This document shows, in pieces, positions 19,194 through 28,026 of a DNA stretch of 64,000 nt. The notes below the pieces were generated by a model. The model saw only the letters and a program-made list of their open reading frames with translations. It had not been told where the DNA came from and did no database searches. Positions within the stretch are counted from its first letter, which is position 1, and each line of letters begins with the position of its first letter. This stretch comes from Roseiarcus sp963807735 (GTDB lineage: Bacteria; Pseudomonadota; Alphaproteobacteria; Rhizobiales; Beijerinckiaceae): the NCBI GenBank assembly GCA_963807735.1, contig CAWEDI010000024.1:558001-622000 (forward strand). The letters run 5' to 3'. Position numbers and translations under genes: made by a program.

Positions 19194-19757
19194 TCACGGG
19201 CTCACTTTCAAACTCTTCGACGCCGAGGCGACGGCGCGCAACTCATCGATGGTTTCCGGATTGACGATGGTGGACAAGTCGCCTCGCCGCCGCCCCGGTC
19301 AGCGCGCTCCTAATCACCCGGCGCAGGATCTTGTTCGAGCGGTTCTTTGGCAGTTCCCGGACCCAAATCACCTCGCGCGGCCGAAACGATTTTCCCATTC
19401 GCTTGACCACTTCGTCTATCAACTTCGCATTCAAGGTAGGCTCGGGCCGCCCATGTTTGCCGACAACGACGCATATGACCGCTGATCCCTTCATTTCGTC
19501 GGGAACGGCGACCGCCGCGGCTTCCTGTACATCGCCGGTGGCGATCAGGGCGGTTTCGATTTCGGCCGGACCGGCGCGCTTGCCGGAGATCTTGATGGTG
19601 TCGTCGGAGCGGCCGTGGACGTACCAATAACCCTCGGCGTCGCGCGAAGCCAGATCGCTCTGCGTCCACACGCCGGGTATCTGTCCCCAATAGCCTTCGA
19701 GATAGCGAGCCTCGTCGCGCCAGAGGCCGCGGGTCGTGCCGATCGAGGCTTGCATGA
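19194..19757 (-). pseudogene. Acyl-CoA (acetate/propionate-type) synthetase, C-terminal fragment
   Basis: The last ~185 residues of an ANL-family acyl-CoA ligase. It has the adenylation end YLEGYWGQIPGVWTQSDLAS, the hinge GRSDDTIKISGKRAGPAEIE and the C-terminal catalytic Lys segment NRSNKILRRVIRSAL. Near 19,286 the frame slips; after it GDLSTIVNPETIDELRAVAS restores the family C-terminus, ending at the TGA at 19194-19196. The N-terminal ~450 residues are missing because sequence of another origin starts at about 19,750. The enoyl-CoA hydratase begins 26 bp downstream, so this was the head of that operon. Confidence 0.85.
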
Positions 19758-19760
19758 ACC
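19745..19760. other. Junction between alphaproteobacterial and acidobacterial sequence
   Basis: On the minus strand an AAA ATPase reads correctly up to LKKDEEW (codon at 19760-19762), after which the protein-level similarity ends. From about 19,750 downward the synthetase frame reads ASIGTTRGLWRDEARYLEGY. Both genes are truncated at the same point and in different frames. No repeat, transposase or tRNA marks the spot. Gene content, repeat families and lineage markers all change across it. Confidence 0.8.
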
Positions 19761-20302
19761 CACTCCTCGTCCTTCTTTAGGCGGTCGAGAACGATGTCGA
19801 TGTTATCCACCAGCAGCAGTAGCCTCCGCCCGATCCGGTCGGATTCTTCCAGCAGAAGATTCAGTGCAGCGCCGGATCGCTCGACGCCCGTGGGCGGAAC
19901 GCGCTCCACGCGGGAATCGAGCGCCTGCGATGCCGCGCGTTCGCCGTTACGGTCGAGCGCGTCGCTCAGTGCATCCACGCAGTTCAGCCAGAAGTCGGCC
20001 AAGCCAGCCACGTTGTATTGCTCTTCGGGGAAGACAAGCGGCATCCAGGTGGCGGATAGTCCTGAATCGTCCTCGACGGCGAACGCCAGGCGGCGGAGGA
20101 TCGTGGTCTTGCCGAGGCCGCGCTGTCCGATGATCAACTGGTGCTGCGGCGTGCTTCCTGGTTGTTCACGCCGCAAATCTTCAAGCAACCTATCTAAGAG
20201 AGGCTGGCGCGCCACAAAGCCGCGGATCAAGTCTTCTTTCTTAAGCAGCGCGGGGTTATAGATCGCGACCGTAAAGGGCGAGGCGCTCGGAGAGTTACTC
20301 AT
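19757..20302 (-). pseudogene. AAA ATPase, N-terminal part, cut at the junction
   Basis: About 181 genuine residues of a P-loop ATPase. Walker A is GQRGLGKTT (about 59-67), Walker B is LLLLVDNID (161-169). Between them lies a region with FPEEQYNVAGLADFWLNCVD, as in ATPases of the archaeal-type/STAND group. Downstream of residue 181 the open frame continues only as out-of-frame synthetase sequence, so sensor motifs and the C-terminal effector or repeat region are lost. It follows the next ATPase gene by 20 bp on the same strand, so they form a pair. Confidence 0.78.
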
Positions 20303-20322
20303 GTTCTGTTAATCACGTTCTA

Positions 20323-21513
20323 TCACTCGTGGGCATCTTCCGGCGGCGCCAGCCTTCTCAGCCAGTATTCGCGGAGCAGCGGGGAACGGAACCGCCACCG
20401 GTTCCGCGCCTCCACCAGATACCCGTCGTTCTGCAAGACGTCGAGTAAGTATCGCAGTTTGTCTTCCCGCGATGCTGCGTCGGGGATGGCTCCGGCCAGC
20501 GTCAGACTCAACGTGCTTCGCGTAGAGCCTTCCGCGGCACGGCAGCAATGGTGCAAGAGCACGACGGCGTTATCCGCGTCGGGCCGGCCGAGTTCGTCGT
20601 AAAGGCGTTGACGCCAGTAGTCGAAGTAGTTGCGATGATGCGGTCCAAGCAGATCCTCGATGGCCTGTTCCACATCCGCTTCGGTGACGTCTCGATGGAG
20701 ATCGCGGAGTTCGTGAAAGATCAACTGCAGGTAGTAGGGCGCCGGCCAGCCAGTTCGGGTCACGATATAGCTGCGAACCGACTCGCCGAGATCGACCTTT
20801 TCCGCGTGAGCTAGCGCCTTTAGCAACCCATCGGCCGTCGGCGCGTCGAAGGCGCCTAGTTTTTCAATGCGAAGATCGTTGATGGCATCGGCAATATTGA
20901 GGCGGGCCGTGACCGTATCAAGGCCAATAGACCCGGCCAACATCCAGCGGATGCCGCCGTATTCCTGCCGCAAGCGCCGCATCCAGTAAAGGAACTCTCT
21001 GACGCGGGTGCGATCGGCCGGCTGGTCTTGGTTCAGCAGCTTGAGGACGAAGACTGGCAACTCATCCACCTGAATCAGCCAGCGTCCGTCGAGCTTGGAA
21101 AGAGCGTCGGCGAGTTCTTCTCCCAATCGGGTCCAAGGAGCGTCGCCGGGGCGGAATTCGAGGCTAAAACCAGCACCGCCGATCTTCTGGACGCGCCCTA
21201 TCGTCTTCCCGAGCCAGCTCTCCTTGATTTGGCTCCAAAGGCCGTCGCCAAGAGGGTTGTCGAGAATGGCACTGTACAGGCGCTGGACGAAATGGAGTTC
21301 ATCGGTGCAGTCGGAAACATCGACGAAGACAGCATTGAAGCCGTATGTGTGGGCATCCTGGCCCATTTTGCGCATCAGCGAGGTCTTGCCAACGCGCCTT
21401 GGAGCGAGGAGAAGGAGATTATCTGCGTCGAGATTGCGCCAGAAGGCTTTCATCTCATTGATACGGTTGAAAAAATCGTCGTCTCGGGCGACGGCGCCAG
21501 TCAAGTTTCTCAT
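20323..21513 (-). CDS. P-loop ATPase, archaeal-type AAA
   Basis: A 396-residue ATPase starting at the ATG at 21513, with GGAG eight bases upstream. The N-terminus VARDDDFFNRINEMKAFWRN precedes Walker A APRRVGKTS, and Walker B is WLIQVDELP. LAGSIGLDTVTARLN resembles the sensor-1 region, and a winged-helix-like end (LRYLLDVLQNDGYLVEARNR, then FRSPLLREYWLRR) closes the protein, as in the ATPase_2 family. Function is unknown; such proteins are often paired with nucleases or other ATPases. Here the partner is the truncated ATPase just downstream. Confidence 0.82.
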   Translation of the reverse strand: MRNLTGAVARDDDFFNRINEMKAFWRNLDADNLLLLAPRRVGKTSLMRKMGQDAHTYGFNAVFVDVSDCTDELHFVQRLYSAILDNPLGDGLWSQIKESWLGKTIGRVQKIGGAGFSLEFRPGDAPWTRLGEELADALSKLDGRWLIQVDELPVFVLKLLNQDQPADRTRVREFLYWMRRLRQEYGGIRWMLAGSIGLDTVTARLNIADAINDLRIEKLGAFDAPTADGLLKALAHAEKVDLGESVRSYIVTRTGWPAPYYLQLIFHELRDLHRDVTEADVEQAIEDLLGPHHRNYFDYWRQRLYDELGRPDADNAVVLLHHCCRAAEGSTRSTLSLTLAGAIPDAASREDKLRYLLDVLQNDGYLVEARNRWRFRSPLLREYWLRRLAPPEDAHE

Positions 21514-21588
21514 TTTTACTACTCCGCAACAAAAAATTTGTACATCAATTATTTTGTACAACCATTTTGTTGCATAGTCAATAGCTTC

Positions 21589-22047
21589 CTACAATTCAGG
21601 CCGCCTCGCCCGCTGCTTCGCCGCCACCGCCCTGATCTCAAGACTCCCCCGCCCTTCCGGATCCATCGCCACTTTCGCCCTATTCAACGCGGTCATCATC
21701 AACTTTTGGATGGCAGGCTTGTCCAGGTCCGACGCGCTCGCCAGCACGATGTGCCGGACCACCTTACCGCTGCCCTTTAGAAGCTTGCCGGGATCGAGCA
21801 AGCCGGCGCCTTGCAGAAAGAAAAGCGTCACCCATCGCGGATACAACACGATGGAAAATATCGCCTCCGACGACCGCTCGGAGGGGCCGAATCCGATCGC
21901 CAGCGCGTTGTAATTGTCGTAGACAAGCTGCACCGCGCCCGGAAGCTGCGACCGCATCTTCTTCAGGCAGGCGCGGGCCAGCGCCGCGATTTCGGGCGTG
22001 AACTTGTCGATGAAGCCTTGCAGTTCGCGCTCGGCTGCCGTCATCAC
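21589..22047 (-). CDS. DUF1801 domain protein
   Basis: About 152 residues of the YdhG/DUF1801 fold: LVYDNYNALAIGFGPSERSS and RWVTLFFLQGAGLLDPGKLL are the conserved parts, followed by GSGKVVRHIVLASASDLDKP. The start is either the GTG at 22047 or the ATG at 22044, the latter overlapping the stop of the upstream gene (TGATG), so translation is coupled. Function of the family is unknown. The basic tail RAVAAKQRARRPEL is typical. Confidence 0.82.
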   Translation of the reverse strand: MMTAAERELQGFIDKFTPEIAALARACLKKMRSQLPGAVQLVYDNYNALAIGFGPSERSSEAIFSIVLYPRWVTLFFLQGAGLLDPGKLLKGSGKVVRHIVLASASDLDKPAIQKLMMTALNRAKVAMDPEGRGSLEIRAVAAKQRARRPEL

Positions 22048-22982
22048 AGACTTACCGTCAAGCCTCGGCCCTGTTCTCTGGCCCGGCGATAAACCAGTGC
22101 CGCCGCGGTCAAGTCCTCAATCGCCAGCCCCAGCGACTTATACAATGTCACTTCTTCCGGGGAGCGCCGTCCTGGCTTTTGGCCGCTAACCACTTCCCCT
22201 AGTTCGGCGCGAATGTGTTCCAAGCCATGCGGTATCACGTCGCCCGATTCCTTTACCGCCGCGGCGCGCGAATCCACAAACAGCGCGGCCCGCGCTACCA
22301 GCGCCGGATCGATCTCACGCTGCGAGGGGCGGCAGGCGCCAATCGCGATCACGTGCGCGCCATCCTTCACCCAAGCGTTATCGATTGCGGGAGTCACCGA
22401 GCTGGTCGCAATCAGCACTACATCCGCGCCCTCCACCGCTTCCGCGGCCGACCCGGCGGGTTGCACAGGATCCGTTGCGAATTCCCGCAAATGCTCCGGC
22501 GTGGGGCTCCACGCGCGAATCTCCCGAAACGGACGCACCATCTGCAATGCCTCCAAATGACTGCGCGCTTGCACCCCGGAGCCAAGAATCGCCAGTATCG
22601 CAGCATCGTGGCATGCCAGGTGTCGCACCGAGACCGCCGACGCAGCGGCCGTTCGTACTTCCGTAATGTAGCGGCCGTCCATCACCGCCGTTAGTTCGCC
22701 GGTCTCCGCGTCGAACAGCGAAATTGCGGCGAGATGCGTGTGCAGGCCGCGCGCGGAGTTCTCCGGAAACACCGTCACCAGCTTGGCGCCTAGAATTCCA
22801 TGCGCGCCATCGTATGCCGGCATGGAGGCAAAAAAGGTCCGGTCGTGGACTTCGACGGCGGTGCGCACCGGCTGATCCACCTTGCCCGTGGAGAATGCCG
22901 CCAACGCCGATTCCATGGCGCCGATGAGTTCCGGCAAGGAAAGTACGGCGCGTACATCCTGCTCGCTGAGCCACAGCGGCAC
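22044..22982 (-). CDS. Ornithine cyclodeaminase/mu-crystallin family protein
   Basis: About 312 residues from a GTG at 22982, just after the stop of the DinB gene; GAGGGAG lies 11 bases upstream. The longer frame to 23078 would run back into that gene. The NAD(P)-binding segment AILGSGVQARSHLEALQMVR and the N-terminal LSEQDVRAVLSLPELIGAME are diagnostic. VDSRAAAVKESGDV carries the usual late motif. Family members are ornithine cyclodeaminases, ketimine reductases or alanine dehydrogenases, so the substrate is uncertain. Confidence 0.87.
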   Translation of the reverse strand: MPLWLSEQDVRAVLSLPELIGAMESALAAFSTGKVDQPVRTAVEVHDRTFFASMPAYDGAHGILGAKLVTVFPENSARGLHTHLAAISLFDAETGELTAVMDGRYITEVRTAAASAVSVRHLACHDAAILAILGSGVQARSHLEALQMVRPFREIRAWSPTPEHLREFATDPVQPAGSAAEAVEGADVVLIATSSVTPAIDNAWVKDGAHVIAIGACRPSQREIDPALVARAALFVDSRAAAVKESGDVIPHGLEHIRAELGEVVSGQKPGRRSPEEVTLYKSLGLAIEDLTAAALVYRRAREQGRGLTVSL

Positions 22983-22984
22983 GG

Positions 22985-23458
22985 CTAGTCGAACTCCCTC
23001 ACCGGCGGGGCTTGCCGTGCGCCCACGGTTCCGGTTCGAATGTTGGCGGCGTGGTAGTTTTCGCCGCGCATCTTGCAACCTGCCATGTGGCGTAGCATGG
23101 CGAGTTGCCCAACGTGCGTTAAGGCATCGGCAACAGGCCCCTGGAAGAGACGCTCCGGGTCACAGACCGGCTCATCGGAGTCAAGACGGCGTTCGAAGGC
23201 CTCGAGCGCGGCGAAGAAGCGATCCACGGCCGCGCTCCACTCAAGCGCCGGCGAGTTGTTCCACGCGTGTTTGCCATCGGCCAGTTGCACCGCCCAATCG
23301 AACAGATCGCCCATGTGCGCCAGAATCTCGCACGGGGTCCTGGTTTTAGGCGACGCGCGAAATGCGCCGAATTCCGCGGGTGCGTTGTCCACGGCGCGGC
23401 TGCAACGGTATGCCAAAGTGGCCACGGTGTGCCGCAACAAAGTAATCTGATCGCTCAT
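22985..23458 (-). CDS. DinB family protein
   Basis: A 157-residue four-helix-bundle protein. Metal-site histidines are suggested by PCEILAHMGDLFDWAVQL and ALTHVGQLAMLRHMAGCKMR, as in the DinB/YfiT superfamily, which includes thiol-dependent metalloenzymes. Its ATG overlaps the stop of the upstream ribonuclease gene by 4 bp, and the cyclodeaminase-like gene starts 2 bp after its own stop, so all are one operon. Confidence 0.82.
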   Translation of the reverse strand: MSDQITLLRHTVATLAYRCSRAVDNAPAEFGAFRASPKTRTPCEILAHMGDLFDWAVQLADGKHAWNNSPALEWSAAVDRFFAALEAFERRLDSDEPVCDPERLFQGPVADALTHVGQLAMLRHMAGCKMRGENYHAANIRTGTVGARQAPPVREFD

Positions 23459-24906
23459 CCTGCCCTCCCAAAATCGATGAAGCCGCGCTCCGGGTCGGTG
23501 CTGAGTAACTGGACGCGCAACCGGTCTCCCACATCCAGGCCCTGAGAGCCGCGCATCACGCGGCCTTCTACCGGCGGGTCGAGGACGCGCACGAAAACGC
23601 CTTTAGCGCTCGCGCCCGTCACGACCGCGTTAAATGTCTGCCCCACGCGTGGCGCCAGCGCTACCGCGGCCATGCGTTTCAACATATTGCGCTGCACCTT
23701 GCGGGCCGCGTCTTCCTTCAAAGTGCAATTGTTGGCGATGGCATCGAGTTCCTCATCGCTATACGGCGCCGGGGCGTGAGCGTCGAGGGCCTTGAGCAGA
23801 CGCTGCGTGACCAAATCCGCAAAGCGGCGGTTGGGCGCCGTGGAATGGGTGTAGTCGGACGCCGCCAGGCCGAAATGCCCCTGCCCGCTGTCGCCCGAGC
23901 GCGAAAGCACGTATTCGCCCGGGCCCATCAGCTTCAATACCGAAAGCGAAAGGTCTTCGTAATGGACCGGGTCGGCTGCCTTGCGCCGCACCAGGAACGC
24001 GTCGAGCGCCCCGGCATCGGGCTCAGGCGGCAGTTTCTCGTGCAGACCTTCCGCCAACGTCACGATGCGCGCCCATCGCTCCGGCGCCTTGACCACGCGG
24101 CGGATGGACGAGACTCCCGCCGCTTTCAAACTCTCCGCCATGGTCTCATTGGCCGCGATCATGAAGTCTTCGATCAGGTGCGCGGCGCGGTTGGAGACAC
24201 GCGCGGCGATCGCGGTCACGTGTCCCTCTGTCATCACCGGCTGGGCCTCCACGCGGTCGAAAGTCAGCGCGCCCAACCGATGCCGCGCCTCGCGCAATTT
24301 CTGCGCGGCCTCATCCTGCAGCTTGAGCTGCGCTTGCAACTCCGGCGACGCCGCAACTTTCGGCGGCGCGGCGGCCTTGCCTTCCAGCCATGCGCCGACG
24401 CCGTTGTAGGTCAACTGGGCGTGGTTGCGCACCCGCGCCCGGTAAATGGCAGTAGAGTCGAACGACCCGTCGGCCGCGACCGCGAATTCGATCACCACCG
24501 CAGCGCGATCGCCGCCTTCTGAAAGCGATGTCAGATCGGTGGAGAGCCGCTCCGGCAGCATGGGAAACGTGTGTACGCCGGCGTAGACCGTGGTGGTCTC
24601 ACGGGCTGCGTACCGGTCCACCGGCGTGCCCTTGGCGACCGCGGAATCGACATCGGCGATGGCCACCAGCACGCGGATCTTGCCGCCCACTCGCTCGGCC
24701 CACTCGATTTGATCGAGGTCTCTCGAATCGTCATTATCGATCGACGACCAGAGCAGGCCGGTGAGATCGCGGAGGCTCGGGTCGGGATGCTGCGCCTTGA
24801 TGGCATCCACTTGCTGTTGCGCGGCCGGGGGGATATCGGGCGTGAAGCCCTGATCGATCATCTCCCGGCGCGACGCGGCTACCAGGTCGAAACTATTCTG
24901 AGGCAT
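23455..24906 (-). CDS. RNase II/R-family 3'-5' exoribonuclease
   Basis: A 483-residue RNB-domain protein. SSIDNDDSRDLDQIEWAE carries the catalytic aspartates. IADVDSAVAKGTPVDRYA, FPMLPERLSTDLTSLSEGGD and YTHSTAPNRRFADLVTQRLL are conserved RNB blocks. The C-terminal S1-like domain is VGQTFNAVVTGASAKGVFVR. The start at 24906 begins MPQNSFDLVAASRREMIDQG; extending to 25098 would translate a palindromic repeat. N-terminal cold-shock domains are absent, so it is shorter than E. coli RNase II or R. Confidence 0.87.
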   Translation of the reverse strand: MPQNSFDLVAASRREMIDQGFTPDIPPAAQQQVDAIKAQHPDPSLRDLTGLLWSSIDNDDSRDLDQIEWAERVGGKIRVLVAIADVDSAVAKGTPVDRYAARETTTVYAGVHTFPMLPERLSTDLTSLSEGGDRAAVVIEFAVAADGSFDSTAIYRARVRNHAQLTYNGVGAWLEGKAAAPPKVAASPELQAQLKLQDEAAQKLREARHRLGALTFDRVEAQPVMTEGHVTAIAARVSNRAAHLIEDFMIAANETMAESLKAAGVSSIRRVVKAPERWARIVTLAEGLHEKLPPEPDAGALDAFLVRRKAADPVHYEDLSLSVLKLMGPGEYVLSRSGDSGQGHFGLAASDYTHSTAPNRRFADLVTQRLLKALDAHAPAPYSDEELDAIANNCTLKEDAARKVQRNMLKRMAAVALAPRVGQTFNAVVTGASAKGVFVRVLDPPVEGRVMRGSQGLDVGDRLRVQLLSTDPERGFIDFGRAG

Positions 24907-25003
24907 TCCATTCGAGCGTAGCAAAAGTGCCGGCGCGGGATGCACGTGCAGCGCCGGAGGGGTGGGCGCCACTAGCGTAGGGGTACTCCAATCGGAGCCA
25001 TGA

Positions 25004-25023
25004 CGCAGGCGAAACCGCCTGCG
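25004..25023. repeat. REP-like hairpin CGCAGGCG/CGCCTGCG
   Basis: A perfect 8-bp stem with a 4-base loop lies in the gap between the ribonuclease and metallo-beta-lactamase genes. Related hairpins of the GGCAGrCG/CGyCTGCC kind occur at 44437-44456 and 53412-53431, each next to GTGGxGCAG. They look like one dispersed intergenic family. Confidence 0.6.
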
Positions 25024-25150
25024 CCACCGAAGAGGCGCTGTGTTTTCAACGGTGGGGGAGACGGCTTCGTCCCACACCGATTCCAAAGGATGCGCCATAG
25101 CTACGATATGCTTTAGCTTGCGCCAATTTTAGTTAACCTTAGGAACGACA

Positions 25151-26176
25151 ATGCACAAACTTTTGACCTCGCTGTTGCTTGGATTTTTCTGCACCGGTTG
25201 TCTATTGGCCGCTCCGCAGGACCTCGATATCTATTGGATTGACGCCGAAGGCGGCGCGGCCACTCTGATTGTTTCGCCCAGCGGCCAGTCGATGTTGGTG
25301 GATACCGCCAACCGCACGCCAGACGACCGCGACGCCAAGCGTATCTACGCCGCCACGCAACGGGCAGGACTGAAGAAAATCGATTTCCTTCTCACCACGC
25401 ACTTTCACGGCGATCACATCGGCGCCATGCCGGCGCTGGCGAAGATGATACCGATTGAGATGTATATGGATCACGGCGAATCGGTTGAAATGGCCCGCCC
25501 GCAGGTGGCAGCGGCCTACCAAGCCTACTTGGAACAGAGCGCCGGCAAGCGCAGAATCCTCAAGGCGGGGGATACCATCCCGCTCAAGGGAGTGGAAATT
25601 CATGTGATCATGTCCGCCGGAGAGGCGATTACGAAACCGCTGAAGGGCGCGGGCCAGCCCAACCCCACTTGCGCGGATTTCAAGCCGCGCGGCGTAGAGC
25701 CCGACCCCGACAACGATCAGAGCGTCGGCTTCCTGCTGCAATTCGGCAAATTTCGCTTCATCGATATGGGGGACCTGACCTGGAACTACGAGCAAAAGCT
25801 GGTTTGCCCGGCGAACCTCATCGGGAAAGTGGATCTTTACCAGACAACCCACCACGGTCTGGAGCGGTCCAACTCGCCGCAGTTCGTCTGGGCCATCCAG
25901 CCCAAGGTCGCGGTGATGAATAATGGACCCCGCAAGGGCGGACCCGCCAGCGTGTTCGACGTACTCCGCCATTCGCCCGGCCTCGAAGATATTTGGCAGG
26001 GACATCTGGCGCTAGGCACGCCCAAAGAAGTCAATACCGACGAGAAGATGATCGCAAACCTGGATGAGAGCGCGGAGTGCAAGGGAAACTGGCTGAAGGC
26101 TTCAGTCGATCCGAAAGGCAAATATACTTTAACCAACCCGCGGAACGGCTTTAGCAAAACCTACGAAGCGCGGTAA
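25151..26176 (+). CDS. Secreted metallo-beta-lactamase-fold hydrolase (ComEC-like)
   Basis: A 341-residue exported protein with an N-terminal signal (LTSLLLGFFCTGCLLAAP). A Cys at the end of the hydrophobic core (FFCTGC) could make it a lipoprotein. The metal motif THFHGDHIGAMP (HxHxDH) is intact, with later ligands in FIDMGDLTW and TTHHGLERSNS. The order matches the soluble ComEC/Rec2-like metallo-beta-lactamase group. Substrate is unknown; extracellular nucleic acids or small esters are both possible. Confidence 0.87.
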   Translation: MHKLLTSLLLGFFCTGCLLAAPQDLDIYWIDAEGGAATLIVSPSGQSMLVDTANRTPDDRDAKRIYAATQRAGLKKIDFLLTTHFHGDHIGAMPALAKMIPIEMYMDHGESVEMARPQVAAAYQAYLEQSAGKRRILKAGDTIPLKGVEIHVIMSAGEAITKPLKGAGQPNPTCADFKPRGVEPDPDNDQSVGFLLQFGKFRFIDMGDLTWNYEQKLVCPANLIGKVDLYQTTHHGLERSNSPQFVWAIQPKVAVMNNGPRKGGPASVFDVLRHSPGLEDIWQGHLALGTPKEVNTDEKMIANLDESAECKGNWLKASVDPKGKYTLTNPRNGFSKTYEAR

Positions 26177-26244
26177 GCAGAGCGGAACCGGGCGGCCGGC
26201 ACGGACGTGGACAGCATACGGCCGAGCCGGCCTTGGGCACTACC

Positions 26245-28026
26245 CTAAAAGAACAGGATTACATCGCTCGCTAACGTCAACTGGCTTCTTCTGGTCCCGT
26301 TATCGTAGGGCGTGGCGTCATACGCATGTTCAAACCTGAGTTCCGGACGGAACAAAATAGTAGTACCCACCCAATGGCCCCAACCTAACAGGTGCTCAGT
26401 GTAAGGCGTGCGAAATCCCGTCCGCTGGCCTCGCATATCGTCAAAGTATTCGTTCCTGATGCTGATGTAGTTATGCGTCGACATCTGATATTCCTGATAG
26501 TTGACGATGGCCCACTCCGGAGCGTAACAAGTCACTTGGTAAGCATGGTTGCAAACTGCGCCGTTGGCGCCGGTCTCTTCCAGCGCTACCCCGGCGGGGT
26601 TATTTACATTGGGCGTGTGGGCCTCATACTGATACCACCCCTCGGTGGAAGTGTGCCATTTTCCCTCGGCGCTGTACTTGTGATACCAGGTGGTGTAGTA
26701 GGCTGTCAGGTTGTTATAAGCATACCGCCCATCGTTGAGCGTGTTGTCGCACACATAGACATTGTCGAGACCGGTGCGCCATGTGTAGCCGAGACAAGCA
26801 TTTCCCGTCAGCTTGCGGTTCTTGACATTCCATGGAGCCGTTTCGCAGCCCGCCGAGACGCCAATCTGCAAGAGCCAATGTTGACCCAGTTTGGTAGTCG
26901 TATTGATCCCAGTTTGGGTATAGCAATCGAACGTATACAGCAGCGAGTGACTGTAAGTGTAGTTATTCGGCGCCAATTGCGCTTCGATATCCGGCAAGGA
27001 AATATAGCGGCCGGCTCGAATGTCCATGCCTTGCGCAACCTGCGGTATGTATAAGTCGAAGTATGCCATCGGCATATCGAAACCCATCTCCTGGTTCTTG
27101 CCGAGAAGCTGATTGTCGAACCATCCCGTGGCCGTGGTGAAGCGGTAGTCCAGGCCATAAAGGCCTGAGATGCGGAAGCCCCAATCGATATGGTCGGTCT
27201 GTACCGTATCCGGCTGGCGTTCGATATAGAGCACCTCCTGATCTAACTCGATACTGTTGCCTCTCTCGGCGTAAGCTTCGGGGAAGTTAGAGTAACCAGG
27301 CTGCTTCGAGGTGCTGACATTAGCGCCAGCATTGAGCCAACCGTAGATCTGTATGCCGCTCTTTTTCCACCAGTCGCCATTCGAACCGCCCCAAATGGCC
27401 GTCATCAGCGGCCCCGCTTGCGTCCAGGGCTGGCCGAGAGTCACACTTCCGCCATAAGGCCACACAGTGAAAGGAAACGGCGGATTACTAACCGGAGCGG
27501 GATAGCCGCGAAACTTGGGCGCGGGGCCGCCGCTGCCGGAAGAGGGTTTCCAATCGTCCTTGTAGGCTCTGACGAATCTCCGGAAGAATCCGGCCGGCGG
27601 AGCCGCGGCTGCCGTCGGGGCCGCCGGAGCCGCGGGTGTAGCGGATGGCGATTGCGCGGAACCTTGGAAATCGATATTCGCGCTGAGACTCTCGTTTGCC
27701 GCCAGTTCCACGGTCTTAGCGGGCGGGTCCGCCAATCCATCCTTACTCGCCTTCAATTCGTATCGTCCCGGTGTGAGGCCGGTCACTTGGAACGCGCCAT
27801 CGCCCCCGCTGTTGGCGACGCGGTCGGCGCCGCTATCCGCGGCATGCACTGTGACCTGCACCCCAGCCAAAGGCTGGCCGCCAGGGCCGCGGACGGTCCC
27901 AAGAATGCTCGCCACGGGCGACGCGTCACTAACATCTAGGCTGACAGCGGACGGTTGGGCGAGGCAGGTAGTAGCGTAGAGTAATCCAATGAGAATAGGC
28001 TTTGTATGGTTCAAATAAGACTTCAT
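26245..28026 (-). CDS. Outer-membrane beta-barrel porin with N-terminal carboxypeptidase-regulatory domain
   Basis: A 593-residue exported protein from the ATG at 28026; its signal peptide is ILIGLLYATTCLAQ. Next comes a CarboxypepD_reg-like Ig domain (about 40-115: GTVRGPGGQPLAGVQVTVHA and LTPGRYELKASKDGL), a Pro/Ala linker, then an aromatic-rich barrel of the OmpL-like BBP2 family (GDWWKKSGIQIYGWLNAGAN, RLSxx-like strands, final SDVILFF). The C-terminal Phe fits BAM recognition. It is divergent from the ammonium transporter. Confidence 0.83.
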   Translation of the reverse strand: MKSYLNHTKPILIGLLYATTCLAQPSAVSLDVSDASPVASILGTVRGPGGQPLAGVQVTVHAADSGADRVANSGGDGAFQVTGLTPGRYELKASKDGLADPPAKTVELAANESLSANIDFQGSAQSPSATPAAPAAPTAAAAPPAGFFRRFVRAYKDDWKPSSGSGGPAPKFRGYPAPVSNPPFPFTVWPYGGSVTLGQPWTQAGPLMTAIWGGSNGDWWKKSGIQIYGWLNAGANVSTSKQPGYSNFPEAYAERGNSIELDQEVLYIERQPDTVQTDHIDWGFRISGLYGLDYRFTTATGWFDNQLLGKNQEMGFDMPMAYFDLYIPQVAQGMDIRAGRYISLPDIEAQLAPNNYTYSHSLLYTFDCYTQTGINTTTKLGQHWLLQIGVSAGCETAPWNVKNRKLTGNACLGYTWRTGLDNVYVCDNTLNDGRYAYNNLTAYYTTWYHKYSAEGKWHTSTEGWYQYEAHTPNVNNPAGVALEETGANGAVCNHAYQVTCYAPEWAIVNYQEYQMSTHNYISIRNEYFDDMRGQRTGFRTPYTEHLLGWGHWVGTTILFRPELRFEHAYDATPYDNGTRRSQLTLASDVILFF

